The translations under genes were made by a program, and so were the position numbers. From a bacterium (GTDB lineage Bacteria > Zhuqueibacterota > Zhuqueibacteria > Thermofontimicrobiales > Thermofontimicrobiaceae), in NCBI GenBank assembly GCA_011046315.1, contig DSAU01000370.1, forward strand, positions 1-14,766: DNA of 14,766 nt. Direction: 5' to 3'. Position 1 is the first letter of the stretch. Each line of letters starts with the position of its first letter. Positions 1 to 8,346 of this stretch are shown in pieces. The notes below the pieces were generated by a model. It was not told the origin of the DNA, searched no databases, and saw only the letters and a program-made list of their open reading frames with translations.

Positions 1-139
1 ATCAGTATTCCAGCTGTAACTGACGTGTTACTACAAAAACAATAATAATACTTGCTTTTTTAAAAAATCTTTTTATATTATTTTATAGCATTTACTCTAA
101 TTCTTTAATTAGATTAACAACTTCAAAAGAAGACCTGTC
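1..139 (+). other. AT-rich leader upstream of the beta-propeller gene
   Basis: No convincing reading frame is seen here on either strand. The stretch is very AT-rich. A TTGCTT at 52-57 and a TATATT at 74-79, separated by 16 bases, resemble sigma-70 -35 and -10 boxes and could drive the gene starting at 140. In DNA this AT-rich such matches are expected by chance, so the promoter is only a suggestion. There is no strong Shine-Dalgarno before the ATG at 140; AAGAAGA about 7 bases upstream is the best candidate. Confidence 0.25.
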
Positions 140-3007
140 ATGAAAAAATATTTTTATCTTTCCATTGTGATCATTGTCCTTTTGAATTTTTACCCCTTAC
201 TTTCTCAAACCAGCCAAAGTAACCAATGGTCAGACGGTACTCCGACATTCACTCGCATTGAATCGTTTAATAATGTAAAAATCGATTCTGTGATCAGCTT
301 GCAACCGTTGTTTGGAAGTTCTTCCGAACCCGATAGTTTCCAATTTATTTTATCCGGGTTGGACTGGAGTTGGCCCTCCAGCATTCCTTTGGTTGCGGCT
401 GAAGATATCGACTACCGTCAGTTTTTGGGTTCACCGCTTTATCTGGTCACTGATGGCGCCGGAAGACGCGTCATGGAAGTTGATCCGACAACACCTTCAT
501 TGATCTGGGAATTTTTCGGCAATCCGGGAACCCCGCAGTATCTGGGAAATCCGGTGGATGCGGTGAGTTACCTTGAAAATGAAACCGGAGAAAGCGTCCG
601 CAAAATCCTGATCACTGACCGCGGAAGGCATCGCGTCATCAAAGTTGTTCAACAAAATAAAGCGATACAGTGGCAATATGGAAGTGATGTTGAAGGAAAC
701 GGATTCAACCAATTATCCAATCCCACCGATGCTGTGCCGATTCCTGATTCTGGCAAAGTTTTTATCTGCGACCGGGGTAACAATCGCATTATTCTGGTAA
801 GAGAAGCGGATAAAACAATTTTATGGAATTGGGGACTGGGCGAACTGAACAGCCCGGTTGATATTGAATACAATGCAAGTACTGATGAGGTTTTGATAAC
901 AGACCAGAGCAACCACCGCGTCATCAAGGTCAACATCCAGAGCAATGCGATAACCTGGCAATTCGGAATCAAAGGACAACCGGACTCGCTCAACAACGGT
1001 TTAAATTTCCCTTCCGACGCTGATTTTTTACCAAACGGAAACATACTAATCTGTGACGCAGGCAACAACCGACTGATAGAAGTTAACAGCACGGGACAAA
1101 TCGTCTGGGATTTTGGAAAAAGAATTGAGGGGCTTAAAGACGCCGACCGGCTACCCGACAATAGACATCTGGTAGTCAGCGGTAATCTGCCAAAACGTAT
1201 GGGATATATCACAAACACTTTCACCTCAGCAGTAAAAGACATCGGCAGAAGAGTGAGCTTCGACTCACTATTTTGGATTGCGGACACAATAGCCGCCATC
1301 ACGTCAGTTAAAATTCAATTACGCTCGGAAAATACGCTCGGAGATCTGGAATCAGCTCCCTGGCGAGGACCAACAGAGAGCCAGGCTTTCTATTTGCACC
1401 CGGGCACTCCGATCAATCCAGATCACGATGGCCATCGGTTTTATCAATTTAAAGCCACCTTAGAAACCAACAACCCATTGTACACGCCAAAATTGACAAA
1501 CGTGATTTTAAAATATAACTATTATAACACTCGTACTACCGGCAGAATCGTCACTCAGACCATCAGCGATTCCATTAATTACATCATCACCCGCTGGAAA
1601 TCATTGAAATATAACACGGTTTTGCCGGAAAATACCGCTTTGCGCAGTGATGTCGAAATGAAAGTTTCCCTTCTTGATGACGCCACGCTTCAATCGATCC
1701 GCGGCTTTTCAGCAAGCCAATTAGATACCACAAATGAAGTGGCATTATCCAATATCGAAGAATTAAAAACCAAACAGGCGATAAAATTAGAGGTAACTTT
1801 CAAAACCAACAACTCTTCTGTTTCACCAAAACTAAACAACATAAACATCGATTGGGACAGAACATTTTCAACACCTTCCAGCATCCAATTTGTAGGGCAG
1901 GATTTAGAACCAGTCACTCGTTACCGATTTTCCACAAGTTATCAGCCCGGGCAGCCTTACATCGATCGAATCTGGCTGCTGCTTGACGACCTAAATTTGG
2001 AACAGGTTCAAAATAACATTCAATTGAAAATTCACGCACTGAAAAGCCTGGACACCGTTGCTGTCAATCTCAGGTTTCAGAGCGCGGCTAACGGATTTGT
2101 CTCACAATCGGGAACAATTGGTATCATTTTTGAAACTGGCTTCCCGAATACTGGCAATAGCTTTCTCGAGGTGTTTGACCGCGACACCATTGTCGTTACC
2201 TATGTAGATCCCACAAATCCCAACGATGTTTCAAGCGACAGTGTGCTTGTGGTTCAAAACACTTTTGGAAAAATCCAATTTGAAAATGCTGCCGGAGTTC
2301 AGATTGATACGGTCGCGGCTAAAGATACTGTTTTCGTCCGAATAATCGAAGAAAGGGATCGCAGCTTAACTTTGACTCAAGATTCAATTTCAGTAATTGT
2401 CTATAATAATCAGCCTTATGATGAAGAGCTGTTGATAATGGTAGAATTACCAGACTCGAATGGCATTTTTAATACCGGAGATTTTCTTTCAACACATGGC
2501 CTTCCGGTCGAATTCAGAAGCAGCACCATTGGCGACGGGACAATTCAAACCACTTCGACCAGTATCATAAGTGTCAAATATGACGACAGCATACAACAAT
2601 TGCCTCTACTTCATGTTTACTCGGGAGCGCCTGCTCCGGATACAAGCTGGAATTTTACCGGAGGACCGCTTGATTTTGATCTGGCGCCAAATCCATACTA
2701 TGCCAACAGACATAATCTATTAAGAATTCGGGCTTCTTCAACCATCGGCTCGCTTTATGTCAATAAAATTGAGATTTTTACTTTAGCCGGAGAAAAAATC
2801 AGAGATATCCAGGGCGATCGATTGGATTTTTATTACAATTATCCCATACCGATTAATCAATACTCATTTGTTGACAACTGGTGGGACTTCGCCAACAGTA
2901 ACGGGAATCAAGTCAGCAGCGGCACCTATTTCATTAAAGTAATCGGACGAATTTCAGAGACAAACACCGCTGTTTCAAAAATAAAAAAATTCGTCCTCAT
3001 TCGATAA
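140..3007 (+). CDS. Secreted NHL/ASST-like beta-propeller protein with C-terminal sorting-type domain
   Basis: Exported 955-residue protein. Residues 1-23 form a Sec signal peptide (MKKYF, hydrophobic core, cleavage near LLSQ). From about residue 100 to 330 there are five clear propeller blades, each with a core like I-T/C-D-x-G-x-N-R-[VIL]-x-x-V followed by a W-x-[FWY]-G strand. The cores begin near residues 103, 157, 209, 253 and 304, a 44-54 residue period. This is the pattern of NHL and arylsulfotransferase-like propellers. No sulfotransferase or other active site is evident, so a binding or scaffold role is more likely. Residues about 370-575 hold two similar beta-sandwich modules, each with an F-K-[AT]-x-x-x-T-N-N-x-x-x-x-P-K-L motif. 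More beta-rich sequence follows, then a tail from about 848 (LAPNPYY...) to KKFVLIR resembling FlgD-like/T9SS type A sorting domains. The next gene starts 26 bp downstream on the same strand, probably in one operon. Substrate or ligand unknown. Confidence 0.85.
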   Translation: MKKYFYLSIVIIVLLNFYPLLSQTSQSNQWSDGTPTFTRIESFNNVKIDSVISLQPLFGSSSEPDSFQFILSGLDWSWPSSIPLVAAEDIDYRQFLGSPLYLVTDGAGRRVMEVDPTTPSLIWEFFGNPGTPQYLGNPVDAVSYLENETGESVRKILITDRGRHRVIKVVQQNKAIQWQYGSDVEGNGFNQLSNPTDAVPIPDSGKVFICDRGNNRIILVREADKTILWNWGLGELNSPVDIEYNASTDEVLITDQSNHRVIKVNIQSNAITWQFGIKGQPDSLNNGLNFPSDADFLPNGNILICDAGNNRLIEVNSTGQIVWDFGKRIEGLKDADRLPDNRHLVVSGNLPKRMGYITNTFTSAVKDIGRRVSFDSLFWIADTIAAITSVKIQLRSENTLGDLESAPWRGPTESQAFYLHPGTPINPDHDGHRFYQFKATLETNNPLYTPKLTNVILKYNYYNTRTTGRIVTQTISDSINYIITRWKSLKYNTVLPENTALRSDVEMKVSLLDDATLQSIRGFSASQLDTTNEVALSNIEELKTKQAIKLEVTFKTNNSSVSPKLNNINIDWDRTFSTPSSIQFVGQDLEPVTRYRFSTSYQPGQPYIDRIWLLLDDLNLEQVQNNIQLKIHALKSLDTVAVNLRFQSAANGFVSQSGTIGIIFETGFPNTGNSFLEVFDRDTIVVTYVDPTNPNDVSSDSVLVVQNTFGKIQFENAAGVQIDTVAAKDTVFVRIIEERDRSLTLTQDSISVIVYNNQPYDEELLIMVELPDSNGIFNTGDFLSTHGLPVEFRSSTIGDGTIQTTSTSIISVKYDDSIQQLPLLHVYSGAPAPDTSWNFTGGPLDFDLAPNPYYANRHNLLRIRASSTIGSLYVNKIEIFTLAGEKIRDIQGDRLDFYYNYPIPINQYSFVDNWWDFANSNGNQVSSGTYFIKVIGRISETNTAVSKIKKFVLIR

Positions 3008-3033
3008 TTTTTCTGTGCGAAAACATAAATAAA

Positions 3034-4956
3034 ATGGGCGCAAGCATGAATAACCATAGATTATCGACCGTAACCGGGAAACGCTCGCCGAAGTGTTCAT
3101 TGTTCGGCGTTTTGACCTTGGTAATTTTTTTCAGTTTTACCATTCAAGCTATCAGTCAACCAACCAGCGGACTGGGAAAGTACGGCGCTTCATTTTTGCA
3201 GATCAATTCATCGGCGCGGCAGGTAGCTATGGGCGGCTCCTTTACCGGACTGGCTGACGATATTAACCTTTTAGCTTACAATATCGGTGGTCTCGGATTG
3301 ATTGAAAAAACCACTCTTGGTTTCAACTATCACAATTGGATAAATGATACCCGGCAGGGTGTCATTAATTTTGGCATGCCGAACCAGTTCGGATTCGGAT
3401 CAGTGGGCGTCCAATTTGCCTATTTCAACGAGGGTGAAATTACCGAATTTGATGAGACATTTACCCCAACCGGCGCCATTGTCAACAGTAACGATATAGC
3501 GATGACTCTCGCATTGGGCTTTAGAAAAAATATTTTCGGACTCGATATTTCTTTTGGCGGCGGTCCAAAGGTTGTTCGTCAAAATCTGGCTGATCAGAGT
3601 GCAACCGCGCTGGGGCTGGATTTGGGTTTTTTGATCAAGACTGGCAGGTTTTCCTATGGAGCCACCGTTCAGAATCTTACCATCACTGACCTCAAGTTTT
3701 TGGAACGCAGCAGCCGGCTTCCTGAAACTTATCGCGGCGGAGTGGGCTATAGTTCGCCGCTTGGGAAAATCTTTGACATGAACATGGTCGCTGATATCGC
3801 CTGGTTGCAAGACCAGAAAGTTCGCGGTTATTATGGGGCTGAAATTATCATCAGTGATGTGCTTGCTATTCGGGGCGGCTATAAATTTCATGATTTTGAA
3901 GCAAATCGCTGGGGAGCAGGCATCGGCTTACTCATCCCAATGCGTTGGATGGGAGATTCGAAAGCCCGGTTTGATTATGCCTTTTGCCCATTGGACGCAT
4001 TGGAAAGCTCCGTCCACCGGTTTTCACTGATCTTTACTTTCCGTGAGTTAGAAAAAGAACTGCCGGGCGACTTCAGTGTCGAAAGAGCAAAATTCTCCGA
4101 GCTTACCGATCAGTTAAAAAAAGAATTGGAAGCCGCTGAAAAAGCACGTCTGGCTGCTGAGGAAGCCGAACGAAAAACCAAGGAACTACAACAATTGATG
4201 GAAGAACGACTGGCGCGGGTGAGGTCCATTGCAGAAGCCAGCGAAGGAAAAATTGAGGTTCACCCTGAGTCAGCCGCCGAGGATAGTATCTTGTTGACCA
4301 TGCGCATTAATTTTGATTTTGACCGCGCTAATATTCGCCCTGATGAATTTGAAACCATGAAACAGGTCGGAGAAATTCTGAACACTTATCCCGGAACTAA
4401 GGTACAGATTTCCGGTCATACCTGCTTCATCGGAACCGAGGAGTATAACATCCGCTTATCTCACCGCAGAATCGACAGCGTCATGGTCTATTTGCACGAA
4501 AAGGAAAACGTAGAATTTGACCGTTTCTATTATCCGGTGGGCTATGGCAAACAACGTCCCGTTGCATCCAACGAGACCCGTGAAGGGCGCGCCATGAACC
4601 GACGCGTTGATTTTATAATTTATACTACTGAAAGCGAACCGCCAATTCCCGAAGGATCCGCCATCAAATCCATTGAAAAGCTTGATGAAAAAACTGTTAA
4701 AATTGTTTGTAATGGCAGGGTGAATAATTATCAGGACTCGTTCATTTCAAATCCAGACCGGATCATTCTTGATTTTCCGGGTATCTTTCTGTTAACAACT
4801 CAAAAAACATTCGACATCAGCAACGATGTCTTTATACGCGCTCGCGCAGCTTTCCATCATGATGATAGATATTCACGGATCGTGTTGGATTTGCGATCTC
4901 CGGTTCAGTATCGCGTCATTACAAAAGATAACAATATTTATGTCCGAGAGCTGTGA
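3034..4956 (+). CDS. PorV/PorQ-like barrel fused to coiled coil, OmpA-like and AMIN-like domains
   Basis: Outer-membrane/periplasmic protein of 640 residues. Residues 1-41 hold a signal peptide (hydrophobic FGVLTLVIFFSFTIQA). Residues about 45-340 match the PorV/PorQ family by the opening G-x-S-F-x-Q-I-N-S-S-A-R-Q-V-A-M-G-G-[SA]-F and alternating beta-strands; in T9SS organisms these barrels shuttle or receive cargo. Residues about 345-400 are an Ala/Glu/Lys-rich coiled coil. Residues about 420-535 are an OmpA C-terminal-like peptidoglycan-binding domain (I-N-F-D-F-D-x-A-N-I-R-P, then GHT at 461-463, LSHRRID at 475-481, G-R-A-M-N-R-R-V-D-F). Residues about 545-640 resemble an AMIN domain, which in AmiC and PilQ targets the cell wall. 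The usual Asp after GHT is Cys464. The ATG at 3034 has a weak ribosome site; ATG 3046 is an alternative. I infer a barrel tied to peptidoglycan by two modules; T9SS itself is not shown in this window. Confidence 0.85.
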   Translation: MGASMNNHRLSTVTGKRSPKCSLFGVLTLVIFFSFTIQAISQPTSGLGKYGASFLQINSSARQVAMGGSFTGLADDINLLAYNIGGLGLIEKTTLGFNYHNWINDTRQGVINFGMPNQFGFGSVGVQFAYFNEGEITEFDETFTPTGAIVNSNDIAMTLALGFRKNIFGLDISFGGGPKVVRQNLADQSATALGLDLGFLIKTGRFSYGATVQNLTITDLKFLERSSRLPETYRGGVGYSSPLGKIFDMNMVADIAWLQDQKVRGYYGAEIIISDVLAIRGGYKFHDFEANRWGAGIGLLIPMRWMGDSKARFDYAFCPLDALESSVHRFSLIFTFRELEKELPGDFSVERAKFSELTDQLKKELEAAEKARLAAEEAERKTKELQQLMEERLARVRSIAEASEGKIEVHPESAAEDSILLTMRINFDFDRANIRPDEFETMKQVGEILNTYPGTKVQISGHTCFIGTEEYNIRLSHRRIDSVMVYLHEKENVEFDRFYYPVGYGKQRPVASNETREGRAMNRRVDFIIYTTESEPPIPEGSAIKSIEKLDEKTVKIVCNGRVNNYQDSFISNPDRIILDFPGIFLLTTQKTFDISNDVFIRARAAFHHDDRYSRIVLDLRSPVQYRVITKDNNIYVREL

Positions 4957-5070
4957 TTGTTTAAGAATTTGATGTCGTTATTTTTAACTACAACCTTGTT
5001 TTTATTTTTCTTGAAAATTTACATTTCAAAAAAAGAACATAGCTTCGCGAATTAATTAAAGAAAAGCAAT

Positions 5071-5130
5071 CACAGATTTCGCCGATTTCACAGATGATTT
5101 CACAGATAAAAATTTCTGTCATCTGCGAAA
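5071..5130. repeat. CACAGAT-type intergenic repeat with imperfect hairpin
   Basis: Three related units (CACAGATTTCGCCGATTT, CACAGATGATTT, CACAGATAAA) run head to tail and are followed by an inverted copy. TTTCACAGATGA at 5086-5097 pairs with TCATCTGCGAAA at 5119-5130 with one G-T type mismatch out of 12, and inside it ACAGA at 5102-5106 pairs with TCTGT at 5115-5119. The wording resembles dispersed intergenic repeats that I recall from many environmental bacterial genomes. Function unknown. Confidence 0.6.
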
Positions 5131-5293
5131 GCTGCGGTACTTTTTTTCTGCGACAATTTTGAAATTCTGATACAAATTATATAGCAGGGATGGGCCAGTT
5201 TAAAACAGGGGCGTTACTTTTATTCCGCGAAAATCATCTCATCGGATATACATTCTCACCACTGCTTATAAAATTTGATCCCCAATCAAATTT

Positions 5294-5300
5294 GGGAGGT
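5294..5300 (+). promoter_or_regulatory. Ribosome binding site that sets the M1 peptidase start
   Basis: GGGAGGT lies 6 bases before the ATG at 5307 and is directly followed in frame by a signal peptide (MNKLACTVKISLIILGMGLI). No comparable site precedes the upstream ATG at 5190, so 5307 is chosen. Confidence 0.75.
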
Positions 5301-5306
5301 GTTCCC

Positions 5307-8276
5307 ATGAATAAATTAGCTTGCACTGTGAAGATCTCTCTCATTATTCTTGGGATGGGATTGATTCTATTTAATACAAAGGCTTCATTCTCTTCCCCGG
5401 ATTCATTTGATGTTATTTATTATGATCTTAATATTACAGTCGATCCTTCGATTGAACAAATCTCTGGTGTTGTCACAATTCAAGCAATCAGTCTAATCGA
5501 TGCGTTATCACAATTAATTCTTGATTTTTACGACAACATGACCGTGGATGAAATCTCCGGAAACAGCTCCGGATACGCTCACAACAACAATCAAATTTTA
5601 ATCGCGCTCGATCGCCAGTATAATCGTGGGGATACAATCACAGTGAATATCTCATACCACGGGCGACCAGCCGCAGAAATCAATTTCGATCCCTTAACCT
5701 TTGACCGGTCGCGTTCCGCTGTGACTATATCATCCGAGAGTTGTCCCTATTTTGCACGCTGCTGGTGGCCCTGCAAAGATCGTCCCGATGACAAACCGGA
5801 AAAAATGGACATCAGAATTACTGTACCGGATAATCTGGTTGCCGCTTCCAATGGCGCGCTGGCCGAAATTATTGACAATGGAGACAATACCAGAACCTAC
5901 CATTGGCGCGTAAAAAACCCCATTGCCACCTATCTGGTTTCCTTTACCGCTTCTGATTATCAAATTTTCGAAGATTATTTCATCGATGAATTTGAAGATT
6001 CGCTACATATTATGGGGTTTTTTTATCCGGAACACTATGCAGCAGCAATGATCGATTTTGATAACGTCAATGATATGATCGCGATTCTGTCTGCCTATTA
6101 TGGGAAATACCCATTTTTCTATGAAAAGTATGGCGTCGCAGAATATGTGGGCTACTGGGGTGGTATGGAATATCAAACATTATCATCGCTTCAGCCCTAT
6201 TTGATTCGTGGAGATCACAGCTACGATGACGTATTTCTGCACGAATTGGCGCATCAATGGTGGGGTGATTGTGTTACACCGAAAACATTTCATCATTCCT
6301 GGCTCAGCGAGGGGCTTGCAACTTTTTCCGAAGCTTTATATTATGGGCACCTTGAGGGCGAACAAAAATACCATGATTACATGAACATTCAGAACAATGC
6401 ACTTCAACATAGCGGAATTCTATATCGCGAGGACATAAGCCATCCGGATAAAGTCTATCCTTCGGTGGTGTACTACAAGGGTGCGTGGGTAATTCACATG
6501 TTACGCCGAGTTGTGGGAGAAGACAATTTCTGGGTGGGTTTGGCAGAATATCGTAACCGCTATCAATATGGCTCAGCCACCACCGAAGATTTTCAACATG
6601 CCTTCGAAGACGTTACCGGAGATTCGCTCGGCTGGTTTTTCCAACAATGGGTGTATCAACCAGGCTATCCCCATTATGCTTATGGCTGGTGTCAAGCATT
6701 AATTGCCGGCGGGAACGTAATAAATCTCTACATCGATCAGATCCAAACCAATGGTCCGCTATTTAAAAAGCCAGTAGAGGTTAGCTGGAGCTCAGTTTCA
6801 AAAGACTCAAGTTTTGTGGTAATGGTAGAGGATTCCTCCCATGTTTTCCAGTTCTCACCATCGGAGCCAATTATCGATGTCTCTATCGATCGGCAAGATT
6901 GGATCCTCAAAAAAACCTCAAAATTCACCACACCACTGCTGGAATATTATTCCCACCGAATTGTCGATAGCACCGGAAACAATAACGGTCTGGCAGATCC
7001 CGGCGAGACCGTGGACCTGATTCTAACCATCATCAACAAGGGTCTGCCGGCAACGAGCATTAGGGCCCGACTGTTTTCTAAAGATCCGGATATCACAATT
7101 TTGGCTGGAAATGTGGAAGCAATATTGCTGGGCATGGTGTACGAACACCTCGCCAAAGACCTGGAATTTGTTCCTATCTCGATTTCAGTGTCTCCGTCAG
7201 CATCAAGCCACCTGAGCACTTTCATACTCGAGTTTGAAGCCGATGATACAGAATACAATACGTGGAGCGGTGTCGATAGTTTTACGGTAAAAATCGGAAC
7301 GCCGACCATTTTGTTGGTGGATGATGATAATGGCGCCGATTATGAAAAATTTTTCCATCAGCCGCTATCTTTAGCCAAAGTTTATATTGATTCATGGGAG
7401 GTTAAATCTGCCGGAGTTCCCAACTACGAAGATGTGTTATCCAGCTATCAGATTGTGCTCTGGTTCACCGGGGACGACCGCGAGACCAGTCTCACAACTG
7501 AAGAACAGCAACAATTAGCTGCATTTTTGGACAATGGCGGTAAGCTAATGATTACCGGGCAAAACATTGGCGTTAATTTGGCAGGTCAGGGCGGTGAACA
7601 AGACTCTTTGTTTTACGCTAACTATCTTCGTGCCCATTTTTTAGCAGACACGGTTCTACCTACGATGATTATGGGCGTCGCGTCGGACCCGATCGGCAAT
7701 GGACTTTTTTTGAACATCGACCCAAAAGCCGGTGGCGCTGGCAATCAAACTTCGCCGGATGTTGTGCAGCCAATCAACGGTGGCGCGACCTTTCTCAAAT
7801 ATATTCCGGGCATGTCTACCGCTGGTATTCGCTATTTTGATGAATCCAACGGAAGCCGTATGGTTTATCTACCCTTTGGCTATGAGGGAATCGCCGGGCC
7901 CTATTCTGACAGCGCACAGCGTTTTGTTACACGAATTATAAGCTGGCTTCAGGGCGAATCTCGGATTCCATCTCCCAAACAGAGCGATGGACTTCCCAGA
8001 CAATTTATTCTCGAACAAAATTATCCCAATCCATTCAATCCGACGACAAAAATTCGTTTCGCTCTGCCCAAGACCAGTCAGGTGGAAATCTGCATTTTCA
8101 ACCTTAACGGACAAAAAATTAAAACATTGGCAAACGAGACCATCACTGCGGGAGTTCACGAAATAAGTTGGAACGGCGTCGATGACCAAAATCAACCGGT
8201 GGCTTCAGGGGTATATATTTATCGCCTGAAAGCCGGGGATAACAAAAATTCCAAAAAGCTGTTGCTGATCCGGTGA
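5307..8276 (+). CDS. Secreted M1 family zinc metallopeptidase with GATase-like domain and sorting tail
   Basis: Exported aminopeptidase-type enzyme, 989 residues from ATG 5307. Residues 1-30 are the signal peptide. The M1 beta-domain covers about 30-245 and the thermolysin-like catalytic domain about 245-480. Zinc ligands and catalytic Glu are visible as HELAH at 312-316 with E335 in WLSEGLATF, giving the HExxH-x18-E pattern. GGMEY at 285-289 is the variant of the GAMEN exopeptidase motif, and a Tyr in VVYYKGAWVIHMLRR fits the transition-state Tyr. Near 556 an Asp/Asn/Gly motif (GNNNGLADPGET) opens an Ig-like module. Residues about 668-895 (start I-L-L-V-D-D-D-N-G) look like a Rossmann or GATase-fold domain without an obvious nucleophilic Cys. 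The tail from N905 (NYPNPFN) to the C-terminus is a FlgD-like/T9SS type A domain. Expected role: extracellular removal of N-terminal amino acids from peptides. It converges on the C39-like gene 70 bp away. Confidence 0.92.
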   Translation: MNKLACTVKISLIILGMGLILFNTKASFSSPDSFDVIYYDLNITVDPSIEQISGVVTIQAISLIDALSQLILDFYDNMTVDEISGNSSGYAHNNNQILIALDRQYNRGDTITVNISYHGRPAAEINFDPLTFDRSRSAVTISSESCPYFARCWWPCKDRPDDKPEKMDIRITVPDNLVAASNGALAEIIDNGDNTRTYHWRVKNPIATYLVSFTASDYQIFEDYFIDEFEDSLHIMGFFYPEHYAAAMIDFDNVNDMIAILSAYYGKYPFFYEKYGVAEYVGYWGGMEYQTLSSLQPYLIRGDHSYDDVFLHELAHQWWGDCVTPKTFHHSWLSEGLATFSEALYYGHLEGEQKYHDYMNIQNNALQHSGILYREDISHPDKVYPSVVYYKGAWVIHMLRRVVGEDNFWVGLAEYRNRYQYGSATTEDFQHAFEDVTGDSLGWFFQQWVYQPGYPHYAYGWCQALIAGGNVINLYIDQIQTNGPLFKKPVEVSWSSVSKDSSFVVMVEDSSHVFQFSPSEPIIDVSIDRQDWILKKTSKFTTPLLEYYSHRIVDSTGNNNGLADPGETVDLILTIINKGLPATSIRARLFSKDPDITILAGNVEAILLGMVYEHLAKDLEFVPISISVSPSASSHLSTFILEFEADDTEYNTWSGVDSFTVKIGTPTILLVDDDNGADYEKFFHQPLSLAKVYIDSWEVKSAGVPNYEDVLSSYQIVLWFTGDDRETSLTTEEQQQLAAFLDNGGKLMITGQNIGVNLAGQGGEQDSLFYANYLRAHFLADTVLPTMIMGVASDPIGNGLFLNIDPKAGGAGNQTSPDVVQPINGGATFLKYIPGMSTAGIRYFDESNGSRMVYLPFGYEGIAGPYSDSAQRFVTRIISWLQGESRIPSPKQSDGLPRQFILEQNYPNPFNPTTKIRFALPKTSQVEICIFNLNGQKIKTLANETITAGVHEISWNGVDDQNQPVASGVYIYRLKAGDNKNSKKLLLIR

Positions 8277-8346
8277 GTTCTTTTAAAATCCCAAATTCAA
8301 AAACCCAACAACCAAAACTCTGACGAACTTGATAGTTTGCCACGGG

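Larger units (their letters stand above)
4957..5306. other. Non-coding gap between envelope gene and M1 peptidase gene
   Basis: About 350 bp with no supported gene. It is AT-rich, contains the CACAGAT-type repeat at 5071-5130, and ends in the ribosome binding site of the M1 peptidase. The peptidase frame stays open back to an ATG at 5190, but the extra 39 codons precede the signal peptide and are probably untranslated leader. I see no clear intrinsic terminator for the upstream operon. Confidence 0.5.

Noticed and set aside
649..1302. 217-residue open frame on the minus strand inside the propeller gene
   Set aside because: It is antisense to a clearly coding frame with signal peptide, blades and tail. 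It has no recognisable domain and its Leu/Ser-rich make-up is typical of a shadow frame.
3400..3891. 163-residue minus-strand frame within the PorV-like gene
   Set aside because: It lies wholly inside a well-supported gene, has no ribosome site or domain, and mirrors its codon pattern.
5190..5306. Upstream start for the M1 peptidase at ATG 5190
   Set aside because: It has no good ribosome site, and it would put 39 residues before a normal signal peptide. The ATG at 5307 has GGGAGGT at good spacing.
8277..8346. Bidirectional terminator between the convergent M1 and C39-like genes
   Set aside because: The 70-bp gap has A-rich CCCAAATTC/CCCAACAACC wording but no stem with a T-tract on either strand.
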